Assembly: GCA_036556425.1 (NCBI GenBank)
Contig: DATBJJ010000077.1
Span: 1 to 64,000, forward strand
Source of the DNA: DATBJJ01 sp036556425
GTDB lineage: Bacteria; Acidobacteriota; Vicinamibacteria; Vicinamibacterales; 2-12-FULL-66-21
Reading direction: 5' to 3'
DNA length: 64,000 bases
Position 1 is the first letter of the stretch. The number at the start of each line of letters is the position of its first letter. The notes under the pieces are model-generated. The model was not told the DNA's origin, did no database searches, and saw only the letters and a program-made list of their open reading frames with translations. The translations under genes were made by a program, and so were the position numbers. Shown piece by piece: positions 8,925 through 18,353 of the stretch.

Positions 8925-9872
8925 TCAGTCGAGACCGTGGTACTCGTCGCGCTGCGCGTCCCAGTAGCGGTAGAAGTGGTACCAATACTCGGGATGCGCG
9001 CGCACGCGATCGGCGATTGCGTCGGCGACCTGCTGCGCACCGTGGGCGATGGCCTCGTCGCGCGGGCGATCGTTGGCGACGAAGATCGGCTCGCTGGGTA
9101 GGACGCTGAAACGGCCCGGGCCGATCCGCTCGATCGAGCAGGGCAGCAGCGGCGCGCCGCTCACGTAAGCCATCAGCAGCGGGGTCCGCAGGATCCAGGC
9201 GGGCCGGCCGAACAGGGTGACCGGCACACGATCTCGCCCGTAATGCCGATCGACGAGCATCGCAACGACTCGATTGGCCGCGAGATGGCGCCGAATCTGG
9301 AGCGGCGTGTCGAGCGACTGCCGGACCTCGATCGTTTCCGCACCGAGCCGTTCACGGATCTCCCGCCGGATGCGATTGACCGTTGGATCGATTTCGGCCA
9401 TGGCGACGATCGTCAACGGCATGTCGAGCGCGCGCCGGATCAAGAGGCTGCCCAGCTCCCAGTTCCCGTAGTGGCCGGTGACGAGGATGAGACCTCTTCC
9501 CTTGGCGAGGAGCCCCTTGAGCACCGCGCCGTGCTCGTCCACGAGGTCGAACATCGCGCGCGCGTTCTCGGTCGACAGCGCGCGCAAGAAGTCGATGACG
9601 TCGAGCGCATAGCTCCGAAGGATCCGCAGCGCGCGGCGATTGAGCGACGCGCGGTCCTCGCCCGGAAAGAGCGGCGCGAGGTTGTGCGCGAGCGCGTCTC
9701 GCGTGCGCGGCATCGTCCGCCAGGCGATCCACGTGCCGATGTGGCCGATGGCGTACGACACCGCGCGCGGAAGGGTGCGGACGCCGTAATACGTCGCCGT
9801 GAAGATCGCACCGTTGTTGAGACCGTGAAGAGTCCAGCGGCGGGGCGTGTCGGTTTTCGGCGGGCCGGTCAC
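8925..9872 (-). CDS. Lipid A-type (HtrB/MsbB) lysophospholipid acyltransferase
   Basis: A 315-residue LPLAT-family protein. The catalytic HX4E motif is His134 and Glu139 in VTGHYGNWELG. It has an N-terminal hydrophobic anchor and the downstream blocks LVDRHYGRDRVPV and YWYHFYRYWD. In aryl polyene and xanthomonadin loci, acyltransferases of this type (ApeD, XanD) are thought to attach the chain to a lipid or sugar acceptor. The GTG start at 9872 overlaps the glycosyltransferase stop by 4 nt (GTGA), so translation is coupled. A role in lipid A acylation is less likely given the neighbours but not excluded. Confidence 0.87.
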   Translation of the reverse strand: MTGPPKTDTPRRWTLHGLNNGAIFTATYYGVRTLPRAVSYAIGHIGTWIAWRTMPRTRDALAHNLAPLFPGEDRASLNRRALRILRSYALDVIDFLRALSTENARAMFDLVDEHGAVLKGLLAKGRGLILVTGHYGNWELGSLLIRRALDMPLTIVAMAEIDPTVNRIRREIRERLGAETIEVRQSLDTPLQIRRHLAANRVVAMLVDRHYGRDRVPVTLFGRPAWILRTPLLMAYVSGAPLLPCSIERIGPGRFSVLPSEPIFVANDRPRDEAIAHGAQQVADAIADRVRAHPEYWYHFYRYWDAQRDEYHGLD

Positions 9873-10552
9873 GGGCGTTCGATAAAGCGATAGTAGACGG
9901 CGAGAAAGCAGGTACGGGTCGTGTCGCGAACGGGACGGAGCTTGCTCTGCTGACCGGCGTACACCGCCGTCACTGGCACCGTCGTCATCGTGGCCCCGCG
10001 CCGCGCTAACTTCACCAGCATCTCGGTTTCGATGTCGTACCCGCGCGCCTTCAATGTGATTCCACGGAGCGCCTCCAGGCGGAACACGCGAAACCCGCAC
10101 TGGGTGTCGCGAAAGCGGCCCCCCACGAACCAGCTCAGCACGCGGCTGCCTACACGGTTTGCGTGGTACCGCGACGCGGGCATCTCATCACGCGCGAACC
10201 GGCGCTCGGCGAGAACGACGTCAGCTCCAGACGTGGCCGCCGCCTCGAGGAGGCGCGGTGCTTCGCTCGGAAGGTGCTGCATGTCTCCATCCAGCATCAG
10301 CGCGTGCGTGAAACCTCGTTCCATCGCGACGGCAATCGCCGTGCGGATCGCGTGCCCCTTCCCGCGGTTGCCGCCGTACCCGAGCACCTCGGCGCCGGCG
10401 CGCCGCGCGATCGCGGCCGTTCCATCCGACGATCCGTCGTCGACGACGAGCACGCGATCGACGACGCCCGTGAGGCCGTTGACAACGTCCGCGATGGTGC
10501 GCGCCTCGTTGAAGGCCGGAACGATCGCGATCGTCCGCATGCTCGCGCTCAT
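9869..10552 (-). CDS. Family 2 glycosyltransferase, DPM1-like
   Basis: A compact GT-A fold glycosyltransferase of 227 residues without membrane segments. Motifs are VPAFNEARTI at 11-20, VVDDGSSDGT at 36-45, the metal-binding DGD at 88-90 and RDTQCGFRVFR in the acceptor half. This layout is typical of dolichol-phosphate-mannose-synthase-like enzymes that move a sugar from a nucleotide sugar onto a lipid phosphate or related acceptor. It overlaps the MMPL gene by 4 nt (ATGA) and the acyltransferase by 4 nt (GTGA), so these three proteins are probably made together. It suggests that the product is glycosylated or built on a glycosylated carrier. Confidence 0.87.
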   Translation of the reverse strand: MSASMRTIAIVPAFNEARTIADVVNGLTGVVDRVLVVDDGSSDGTAAIARRAGAEVLGYGGNRGKGHAIRTAIAVAMERGFTHALMLDGDMQHLPSEAPRLLEAAATSGADVVLAERRFARDEMPASRYHANRVGSRVLSWFVGGRFRDTQCGFRVFRLEALRGITLKARGYDIETEMLVKLARRGATMTTVPVTAVYAGQQSKLRPVRDTTRTCFLAVYYRFIERP

Positions 10553-13011
10553 GCGGCCCGCTCGTGCCCCAGCCACGTCAGGATGGCAGGCAGGACGAAC
10601 AGCGACGCAGCAGCGAGCGCGATGGTGCTCACCCCCGAGACGACGCCGATCGACCGAAGAGGCGGATAGGTCGACGTGATCAACGTTCCGTATCCGAGGA
10701 ACGTGATCGTGGCAGCGACGAGAATCACGGGTGCGAGCTCTGATATGGCGTGCATCGCGTTCCCGCGCTCGCGATAGCGGTGCACGACGTGGACGCCGTA
10801 GTCGACACCGATGCCGACGAACGTCACGACGGCGAATAGCGCGAAGAGATCCAGCGCGACGCCGGCCAGTGCCAGCGCTCCAGCCGCCCACACGATGCCG
10901 ATGGCGGTGGGCGCGAGCGACAGCAGCGACAGGCGCCAGTTGCGAAACGCTGCGAGCACGAGAACGATCACGACGATCGACCCGATCGACAAGCCTTTGA
11001 CGAACTGTGGCAGGAAGCGATCCGCCAGCTCGCGATTGACGAGGGCGAGCCCCGTCAGCGTCGCGTGTGGATCGACGGCGGCAACGGCATTCGCAAGCGC
11101 CGAGGCATCCTCGTTGCGCGTGGGGAACGCATACGTCGCAAGCATCCACTCCTTATCGCGGCGAGCGATGAACCGGCCGATCAGATCGCCAAGACCGTGC
11201 TCCACATAGCCGTCGTAGGTGAGCCGTTGGCCTGGTTGCAGCAGCATCGGCAGACGTTCGCGAAAGGGCGCGAACGAGCCCGCGCGAAATCCTTCGGCGA
11301 CTTCGGCCTCGCCCAGTCGAGCGGCGACCTTGTCGGGTGCGATTTCCTTCAGCATCTGCCCACGTGTTGCCTGCGTCGCTTCCGAAGGCAGCAGCGACGA
11401 CGGCGCCTGTACGGGGATGAGTGGCAGCACGGTCGTCAGCTTCGATCGCAAGCGCTCGTTTGCCGCCAGGAGATCGTCTAGATTCGCACCTCTCGCGATC
11501 ACCACGTACACGTCGTTCGGCAAGCCGAACATCGGCGCGATCTGCTGCAGCAACGTGGCGCCTGGCGTGACCGATCGCAAACGATCGAGCGTTGGATTGA
11601 TCTCCAGCCGCGTCGCGGCCGCGCCCAGAACGAGCGTGACGACAGCGGCGGCGACGAGAATGAGCTGCGTGCGGCGACCCACCCACGCCGCGAAGCGCGG
11701 CATCAACAGCGATCGCGCCGGCCTCGCCGGCCGTTTTCTCGGCAAGAGCGCGGGAACGAGCACGAGCGTCAGCAGCCCGCAGAGCACCATGCTGTGCCCG
11801 ATCAAGGCGCCGAGCTGCTCGAGGCTCGGAAAATCCACGAACATCAAGCCGTAGAACGTTGCCGCCGTCGTCCACATGCCGAGCAGCATGCTCGAGGCCG
11901 GACCGCCAAGGCCATCGATCGCCGACGGCGGATCGTCGCCGGCGCGGATCGCGAGCGTATACGCGACATAGAGCAGGACGACGCCGTCGACGCCGAGCCC
12001 GAACAACATCGCGCTCGAGGCCGTTGCGGCCGCCGAGAGCGTCGCGCCCGTCAGCCCGAGCATGCCGAGCGTGAGAATCAACGACACGGCGGACGGAATC
12101 GATCCGACGACGACGAGCCAGAGCGATCTGAAGACAATGAACAGGAGCGGAAGAATCAGCGCGAGCGATCCAACCGTGTTGACGATGCTCTCACGCCGGA
12201 TCACCGATTCGGTCTCGACCGCAATCCGGTGGCCTCCGGCGAATTGCACGCGCAGCGGCCTCCGAGGCGCCGCGCCCGATCCGCTTTCCGCGTCGGGCGC
12301 CGGCGCCATCGGTGCGGCCCGAAGCGCCTCGAGCCGGCCCATCAACGCGCGCGAGAACTCGCCGTCGAACGGCGGCCGCTCGGGCTTTGCGATGAGCAGC
12401 CGGCTCTGGCCGTCGGCCGAGACGTACCCGGCGTCATTCACGCCCAGATTGACGCCGGCCTGCGCCGCGCCGAGCTCGTCTCGCACCAGATCGAACAGCG
12501 CGAGCGGATCGTGCCTCACCATGTCGGCGACCGCCGGCGACGGTACGGTCAGCAGTGCCCTGCGCGATCGCAGCGTTTGCCGCAGCGTGTCACCCTCGAA
12601 GCGCCGCAACGCTTGCCGCAGACGATCGTCGCTCAACAGGAGCAGCCGGCGATCGCCCAGCCAGTTCAAATCGCGCGAGCGATCGAGCCGCCCCGTATCG
12701 ACGCGCGTGATGCCTGGTGTGCCACGCAGGCGTTCGGCCCAGGCGTCGACGTCGTCGTCGTGCTCGCCGATGTCCTTTCCCGGCGCGGAGAGGATCACAT
12801 ACAAATCGTCGGCGCTGCCGAAGGTCTCGACGAACGTGCGGAACGCCGGCACGGTCCGCCCTTCGCGCGGCAGCAGGCTCAGCACGTCGGTGTCGAAGCT
12901 CAGGCCGCGAAGACCGATCGCCGAGAGAGCGGCCAGCACGAGAACAGCAGCGATCGCGTTCGCACGATGGCGGCGCGACCACGACAGGATGCGAGGAATT
13001 GGTGAGCTCAC
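10549..13011 (-). CDS. MMPL/RND-superfamily lipid exporter, ApeM/HpnN-like
   Basis: An 820-residue inner-membrane transporter with two RND repeats, each a transmembrane helix, a large periplasmic loop and five helices. The family motif appears as FGLGVDGVVLLY in the first half and GIGVDYGVHVVHRYRE in the second. N-terminal SFDTDVLSLLP is typical of the predicted-exporter (HpnN/ApeM) branch that carries hydrophobic lipids rather than drugs. In aryl polyene loci this exporter partners with a LolA-like protein, which is also present here. It starts with GTG and is the first gene of the operon with GT2, acyltransferase and hydrolase. The gap to the divergent B12 radical SAM gene is 62 bp. Confidence 0.88.
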   Translation of the reverse strand: MSSPIPRILSWSRRHRANAIAAVLVLAALSAIGLRGLSFDTDVLSLLPREGRTVPAFRTFVETFGSADDLYVILSAPGKDIGEHDDDVDAWAERLRGTPGITRVDTGRLDRSRDLNWLGDRRLLLLSDDRLRQALRRFEGDTLRQTLRSRRALLTVPSPAVADMVRHDPLALFDLVRDELGAAQAGVNLGVNDAGYVSADGQSRLLIAKPERPPFDGEFSRALMGRLEALRAAPMAPAPDAESGSGAAPRRPLRVQFAGGHRIAVETESVIRRESIVNTVGSLALILPLLFIVFRSLWLVVVGSIPSAVSLILTLGMLGLTGATLSAAATASSAMLFGLGVDGVVLLYVAYTLAIRAGDDPPSAIDGLGGPASSMLLGMWTTAATFYGLMFVDFPSLEQLGALIGHSMVLCGLLTLVLVPALLPRKRPARPARSLLMPRFAAWVGRRTQLILVAAAVVTLVLGAAATRLEINPTLDRLRSVTPGATLLQQIAPMFGLPNDVYVVIARGANLDDLLAANERLRSKLTTVLPLIPVQAPSSLLPSEATQATRGQMLKEIAPDKVAARLGEAEVAEGFRAGSFAPFRERLPMLLQPGQRLTYDGYVEHGLGDLIGRFIARRDKEWMLATYAFPTRNEDASALANAVAAVDPHATLTGLALVNRELADRFLPQFVKGLSIGSIVVIVLVLAAFRNWRLSLLSLAPTAIGIVWAAGALALAGVALDLFALFAVVTFVGIGVDYGVHVVHRYRERGNAMHAISELAPVILVAATITFLGYGTLITSTYPPLRSIGVVSGVSTIALAAASLFVLPAILTWLGHERAA

Positions 13012-13073
13012 AGCGGGAGGGCGCGCTCGATCACCCGCGCTTTCGGCACTATGTTACGCTTCGGCGCTGATCC

Positions 13074-14591
13074 ATGCACGTGCTGCTGTTGCGTCCGGTT
13101 CCGGGAAACGAGCGATTCGGGCTCGGACCGTTCTTTCGCATCGAGCCGCTCGGCATGGAGTACATCGCGGCGGCGCTCGAGGCGAAGGGGCACACGGTCA
13201 CGCTCGCCGACTTGCGATTCAGCGGTTCGATCGAGCGGCAGTTGCGAGCGAGCCGTCCAGGTCTCATCGGCATCGCGGCCATGCACGCGCTCGAGACCGA
13301 TGACGTCGTGGCGCTCGCCGCCCGCGTTCGCCGCCTCGCGCCGGACGTCCCGATCGTCATCGGCGGTCATACCGCGGCCGCGTACCCTCGTCCGTTCTTG
13401 ACCGATCCGATCGACGCCGTCATTCAGGACGACGGGGAGCGCGTGGTGCCCCGGCTGGCCGATGCGCTCGCGGCCGGACGTCCGATCCGCGACGTCGCCG
13501 GGTTGACGGTTCGCGAGCGATCGGGAGAGACGATTGTCACCGCACCAGATCCCTCGCCCTTCGAGCTGGACGAGGTCCCGCTGCCCGCACGCCATCACGT
13601 CGCACGCTGGCGCCGCCAATACGCCTGCCTCGCCCATCGTCCAGCGTGGCTGATCGAGACGGCGCGCGGCTGCCCGTTTCGGTGCTCGTTCTGTTCGATC
13701 TGGCAGCTCCACGCGCGCTCGGTGCGCGAGCGATCGATCGAGTCCGTGTGCGGCGACTTCGCGGCGTCGGGGGATCATGTGTTCGTCGCCGACGATTTGT
13801 TCTGGTATCACCCGCCGCGCAGCCTTGCGCTCGCTCGAGAGCTGCGGCGGCGGGGCATTCGCAAGCAATGGATTCTCGTGCAGAGCCGCGTCGATCTCGT
13901 CGGGCGTCATGCGGAGCTGCTCGAGGCGTGGCGGCCGCTCGCGAAGGACTTCGACATTTTCTTCGGGCTCGAGGCGGCGACCAACGAGGGCCTGAGCGGA
14001 TTGAAGAAGGATGCGACGGTCGATCAGACTGCGCAAGGCGTTGCGATCGCGCGAGGTCTCGGGTACGGTGTCACCGGCAACTTCGTGATCGATCCGGATT
14101 GGCAAGAAGCGGACTTCGAGAACCTGTGGGCGTTCGTCGAACGGCATCAGCTGTTCCAGGCCGGGTTCACGATCCTCACGCCGCTGCCGGGGACGTCGTA
14201 CTTCGAGGAGATGCGTTCGCGGGTCGCGTCGCAGCCCTGGGCGCATTTCGACATGCACCATTTGCTCTGGGAACCGAAGCTCGGCCCCGAGCGATTCTTC
14301 GCGCTCTATTGCGAGACCTGGCGGCGCTCGGTCTTGAATCTTCGCGGACGCAAGAGCGTGTGGCGATGGATGCGCGAGGTCGATCCACGCAATCTGCTGT
14401 TCCTGCTGCGCGCGCTGACGCGGACACAACGCATGATGTCGCCAGACCACTACCTGGCGGAACTAAGAACAGTCTTGACGTCCTCGAAGGTCATGAGTTT
14501 GGATTCGCCGCCCGGAAACGTCATGCGCATGGCGGAGAGCAACAGCGACGTGCGATCGACCCAGAGCTCGAGGCGCGCCAGCCCTTCCTGA
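13074..14591 (+). CDS. B12-binding-domain radical SAM protein (HpnJ/BchE-like)
   Basis: A 505-residue protein. Residues 1-145 resemble a cobalamin-binding Rossmann domain with IGIAAMHALE and IVIGGHTAAAYP. A radical SAM core follows with Cys200, Cys204 and Cys207 (CPFRCSFC). Such enzymes methylate, cyclise or rearrange carbon skeletons of lipids, tetrapyrroles and peptides. Within this cluster it is a candidate for an unusual modification of the chain or starter; that is inference. The coding frame stays open through the last 47 codons, which overlap the convergent LolA-like gene by 142 bp. Those codons look like antisense noise, so the functional protein may effectively end near residue 460. 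Confidence 0.83.
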   Translation: MHVLLLRPVPGNERFGLGPFFRIEPLGMEYIAAALEAKGHTVTLADLRFSGSIERQLRASRPGLIGIAAMHALETDDVVALAARVRRLAPDVPIVIGGHTAAAYPRPFLTDPIDAVIQDDGERVVPRLADALAAGRPIRDVAGLTVRERSGETIVTAPDPSPFELDEVPLPARHHVARWRRQYACLAHRPAWLIETARGCPFRCSFCSIWQLHARSVRERSIESVCGDFAASGDHVFVADDLFWYHPPRSLALARELRRRGIRKQWILVQSRVDLVGRHAELLEAWRPLAKDFDIFFGLEAATNEGLSGLKKDATVDQTAQGVAIARGLGYGVTGNFVIDPDWQEADFENLWAFVERHQLFQAGFTILTPLPGTSYFEEMRSRVASQPWAHFDMHHLLWEPKLGPERFFALYCETWRRSVLNLRGRKSVWRWMREVDPRNLLFLLRALTRTQRMMSPDHYLAELRTVLTSSKVMSLDSPPGNVMRMAESNSDVRSTQSSRRASPS

Positions 14592-15076
14592 ATCTGCTTC
14601 CGCTTTGGCACCATCGTGACGAGGTAGGTACCGGGCCGATCGGTCGCCTCGCGCGCTGCGATGTCGAAGTGGCTCCGAAGCTCGCTCGGCGAGCTGTCGA
14701 TGAAGTACTTCTGCACGCGCCGCTGCGCGGCGCCGATGTCCTTCGTGCTGTGAATGCCGGCGGCCGGCCACGAGACGGTCATCTTGTCGCCGTCGATCGA
14801 GACGACGCGTGGAGAGGGATCGGTGTAGCGCAGCGCGACGTGCGACGGGCGTTCCACGACGACCGTGCCGCGCTCGACCAGTGGTTTTGCGAGGAGCGTG
14901 GACGTCGACGTCTCCGTGAACGACGCGGTCAAGGTCTTGAGGCCGGCATTCTGCTTCTGGCCGCGCTCGTACAGCTCGTCGAACAGATCGCGTGCGGACG
15001 ATCGCGAATTCGCGATCTGCGCCGCGGCGACAACCGCAATCGCCGCAATCAGTCGCGCGTGCTTTTGAACCTTCAC
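14450..15076 (-). CDS. LolA-like periplasmic lipid carrier
   Basis: A 208-residue protein with an N-terminal signal peptide (KHARLIAAIAVVAAAQ) and a LolA fold: ASFTETSTS in the first strand, RGTVVVERPSHVALRY, VSIDGDKMTVSWP and LELWVDRTSLLLSAMRM. LolA proteins ferry hydrophobic cargo across the periplasm. Here the neighbours (MMPL exporter, ketosynthases) point to a polyene- or lipid-specific version like ApeL rather than general lipoprotein sorting. It starts with GTG, 26 bp from the divergent ketosynthase-like gene, again without a Shine-Dalgarno. Its 3' end overlaps the B12 radical SAM gene. Confidence 0.83.
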   Translation of the reverse strand: MKVQKHARLIAAIAVVAAAQIANSRSSARDLFDELYERGQKQNAGLKTLTASFTETSTSTLLAKPLVERGTVVVERPSHVALRYTDPSPRVVSIDGDKMTVSWPAAGIHSTKDIGAAQRRVQKYFIDSSPSELRSHFDIAAREATDRPGTYLVTMVPKRKQIQEGLARLELWVDRTSLLLSAMRMTFPGGESKLMTFEDVKTVLSSAR

Positions 15077-15102
15077 AATCCGGAATGGTAACGTACGCCG
15101 CG

Positions 15103-16320
15103 ATGCAGCAACCGATCGCGATCACCGGCGTCGGCGTCGTCTCGCCGTTCGGCGATTCGCCCGTGTCGTTCAGGGACGGGCTGCTGAGCGGACGCTCCGC
15201 GATCGCCCCGGATTCGAAGTTCGCGGCGTTCGGCTGCCGGTCGACGCTCGCGGCGCGCGTGGCTGGATTCGATCCCGCCGCGTGGATTGCTCCGATGAAG
15301 CTGCGCCGCATGGATGCGACCGGGCCGTTTGCGCTCGTCGCGCTGCAGCAAGCGATGGCGCAGGCAGGGTATGCCGTCAAGGCGGACGGCGATCCGCGCG
15401 CCGGCGTCGTGCTCGGAACCTACAGCGCGGGCGGCCAAGCGACGAGCGAATACCTCGACGCGCTGTTTCGCGGCGGTCCTTCGGGCGCGCCTGCGCTCCT
15501 CTTCAACAGCACCGTCGGCAATGCCGCGACAGGGCTCGCGGGCCTCGAGTACAAGCTCTGCGGACCGAACGCGACCATCAGTCAAAAGGAGGCGTCCGGT
15601 CTCGGCGCGATCGTGACGGCGGTCGACTTGCTGCGTCTCGATCGCGCGGACGCGTTGGGGACGGGCGGCATGGACGCGATCTTCGACACGTTCTATCGCG
15701 CCCACGATCGATTCGACGTGATGAGCGATCGGAGCGCCTTCGACGATTCGCACGCGCCGTTCAGCGCGTCGCGCGCCGGCTTCGTCATGGGCGAAGGGGC
15801 GTACACCCTTTGGCTCGAGCCGGCTGCGAACGAGGCGCGACCCGTTGTCGGCGAGATTCTTGGAACCGGCGCGGCCAGCGCGCCGTGTCCGCTGAACGCG
15901 TGGCCGGCGGATCCCGAACCACTCACACGCACGATGGCGCTGGCGATTGCCGACGCGGGACTGGCGCCCTCTGACGTGCACGTCGTGTACGCGTCGGCGA
16001 ACGCGACGAGGGCGCTCGACGCCGTCGAGGCGCGCGCGTTGAAGGCGCTGTTCGGTTCGGCGCGGCCGGTCATCACCTCAATCAAAGGCGCGATCGGAGA
16101 ATCGGGTGCATCGGGCGCCGCGGCCTGCGTTGCCGCCCTGCTATGCGGCGGTCTTGGCCGTGTTCCACCCGCCGCAGGTCTCGTCCGTCCTGACTCGTGG
16201 GCGCAGTCGCTGCGTCTTGCGACCGGGGCGACCGACGCGCCGGGAGAAATCGCGCTCGTCAACAGCGTCGCGAGCGGCGGCGCGCTGTTCAGCGTCGTGC
16301 TGCGCGTGAGACGCCGATAA
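15103..16320 (+). CDS. Ketosynthase-like chain-length factor (KS-beta) without catalytic residues
   Basis: A 405-residue thiolase-fold protein aligned with FabF from ITGVGVVSPFG to the C-terminus. All three catalytic positions are changed. The nucleophile block reads ISQKEASG with Glu163 where Cys is expected. The HGTGT block reads YASANATRA, and the second His block reads KGAIGESGASGAA with Glu333 in place of His. The fold motifs GPNATIS and GFVMGEGA remain. This is the pattern of chain-length factors, which pair with an active ketosynthase, as ApeC does with ApeO. The likely partner is the enzyme at 22172-23383. The ATG at 15103 is preferred to 15085 because homology starts at PIAITGVG. Confidence 0.87.
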   Translation: MQQPIAITGVGVVSPFGDSPVSFRDGLLSGRSAIAPDSKFAAFGCRSTLAARVAGFDPAAWIAPMKLRRMDATGPFALVALQQAMAQAGYAVKADGDPRAGVVLGTYSAGGQATSEYLDALFRGGPSGAPALLFNSTVGNAATGLAGLEYKLCGPNATISQKEASGLGAIVTAVDLLRLDRADALGTGGMDAIFDTFYRAHDRFDVMSDRSAFDDSHAPFSASRAGFVMGEGAYTLWLEPAANEARPVVGEILGTGAASAPCPLNAWPADPEPLTRTMALAIADAGLAPSDVHVVYASANATRALDAVEARALKALFGSARPVITSIKGAIGESGASGAAACVAALLCGGLGRVPPAAGLVRPDSWAQSLRLATGATDAPGEIALVNSVASGGALFSVVLRVRRR

Positions 16321-16400
16321 CGCGCACAAATGCGGATCACGCGGATCGGATTCGCGGAATCTGCGGAATCGGCGTCTATCCGCGCGGTCCGCGTCTAACG
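16321..16400 (+). repeat. GCGGAT-rich dispersed intergenic repeat, copy 2
   Basis: The gap between the KS-beta and ketoreductase genes holds GCGGATCACGCGGATCGG, then TTCGCGGAATCTGCGGAATCGG and a GCGGTCCGCG inverted segment. It is related to the array at 6690-6740. A TATGAT at 16405-16410 just after it could be a -10 for the ketoreductase operon, but I see no -35. Confidence 0.55.
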
Positions 16401-16445
16401 GATGTATGATTTTGCCGCCAGTTCCTCCATTCGCCTCGTGACCGT

Positions 16446-17201
<756 letters not shown>

Positions 17202-17211
17202 AACGGTGCGT

Positions 17212-17481
17212 ATGGCTGAGCCTGCAGCGGATCTGAAAGAGGAAATCAAGCGCGCGATCGTTCGGAGCCTCCGCTTGCCGATGGCGCCGGAAGCGATCGA
17301 GAACGGCGTGTCGCTCTTCGGCGAAGGCCTCGGCCTCGACTCGATCGACGTGCTCGAGCTCGTGCTGGAAATCGAGCGGACGTTTGGCGTCGCGATCGCC
17401 GACGAGCAGACCGGCGCCAAAGTCCTGCGCTCCGTAGATTCGATCGCCGACTACATCACAGCCGCCAGGAATCCCACGTGA
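17212..17481 (+). CDS. Acyl carrier protein
   Basis: An 89-residue acidic four-helix carrier protein. The phosphopantetheine attachment site is Ser44 in LGLDSIDVLELV, followed by the recognition helix. It would hold the growing chain for the ketosynthase pair, reductase and dehydratase. It sits between the ketoreductase and the deacetylase and shares a 4-nt GTGA overlap with the latter. The ATG at 17212 is preferred over the GTG at 17206, which lies only two codons upstream. Only one carrier protein is seen in the cluster, whereas E. coli-type aryl polyene loci have two. Confidence 0.93.
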   Translation: MAEPAADLKEEIKRAIVRSLRLPMAPEAIENGVSLFGEGLGLDSIDVLELVLEIERTFGVAIADEQTGAKVLRSVDSIADYITAARNPT

Positions 17482-18353
17482 CCACCTCCGTGGCGTCCGC
17501 GACGGCGCCGCGGCCTCGTCCGAACGCGCTGACCGTGGACGTCGAGGAGTGGTTCCACATTTGCGGCGTCGGCGGATCGCTCTCGCGCGAACACTGGCAC
17601 GCGCTGCCGTCGCGGGTCGTTCCGACCACGCGCATGTTGTTGGAAGAGCTCGACCGCGCGGGCGCGCGCGCGACGTTCTTCGTGCTCGGCTGGGTTGCCG
17701 AGATGTATCCGTCGCTGGTCGCGGAGATCCGTGCGGCCGGCCACGACATCGGATCGCACGGCCACCATCACGATCGTGTGTACGAGCTGACCGCCGAGGC
17801 GTTCGTCGCCGATCTCCGGCGAAGCCTCGCCGCACTCGGCGCGGCTGGCGTCACGGGCATGGCTGGCTTCAGGGCGCCGGAGTGGTCGATCAACGATCGG
17901 TCGCTCTGGGCGCTCGACCTTCTCGCGAAAGAAGGCATTGGCGTGGATGCGAGCATGGCGCCCGTGCGGCTCGTCGGGCGCGTCGACTATCCGCGCGCGC
18001 CGCACGTGCGTCGCACGGATGCCGGCCCCGTCGTCGAGGTTCCGCCCCTCGTGGCCGATCGCTTCGGACACGCGATGCCGATCGGTTGGGGATGGGGATT
18101 GCGGATGACCTCGCCCCGCCGTTTGCTGAAGACGATCGAGACGGTGAATCGCGCCGGCGCGCCCGCAGTGCTCATGGTGCACCCGTGGGAGATCGATCCC
18201 GATCCGCCCCGGGTCCGGCTGCCAGCGCGGCTGCGCTTCGCGCACTACTTTCGGCTCGACGGCTTTCGATCGCGCCTCGCGTCCGTCCTTGCGCGCGGGG
18301 ACTTCGGCGCCCTGTCAGATTTGCCTGCGATCCAAACGCTCAGGGGATCATGA
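17478..18353 (+). CDS. Polysaccharide deacetylase, DUF3473/exopolysaccharide type
   Basis: A 291-residue NodB-fold deacetylase. The metal and catalytic signature begins with TVDVEEWFH near residue 19 and continues with IGSHGHHHDR near residue 93 and GFRAPEWS near 131, then MVHPWEID near 230. The C-terminal part matches the branch common in exosortase-linked exopolysaccharide loci. It would remove N-acetyl or O-acetyl groups from a carbohydrate. There is no signal peptide, so it may act in the cytoplasm on a sugar precursor or lipid-linked sugar. The GTG overlaps the ACP stop and the stop overlaps the next ATG, so it is firmly part of the operon. Its presence suggests an amino-sugar part in the product. 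Confidence 0.85.
   Translation: MTTSVASATAPRPRPNALTVDVEEWFHICGVGGSLSREHWHALPSRVVPTTRMLLEELDRAGARATFFVLGWVAEMYPSLVAEIRAAGHDIGSHGHHHDRVYELTAEAFVADLRRSLAALGAAGVTGMAGFRAPEWSINDRSLWALDLLAKEGIGVDASMAPVRLVGRVDYPRAPHVRRTDAGPVVEVPPLVADRFGHAMPIGWGWGLRMTSPRRLLKTIETVNRAGAPAVLMVHPWEIDPDPPRVRLPARLRFAHYFRLDGFRSRLASVLARGDFGALSDLPAIQTLRGS

Noticed and set aside
13617..14461. Radical SAM gene as a pseudogene because of its odd tail
   Set aside because: The frame is continuous with an intact Cys triad and full-length domains; only the last 47 codons are unusual.
14463..15380. A minus-strand frame spanning the LolA and KS-beta starts
   Set aside because: It combines an alternate frame of the LolA gene with antisense of KS-beta and has no coherent domain.
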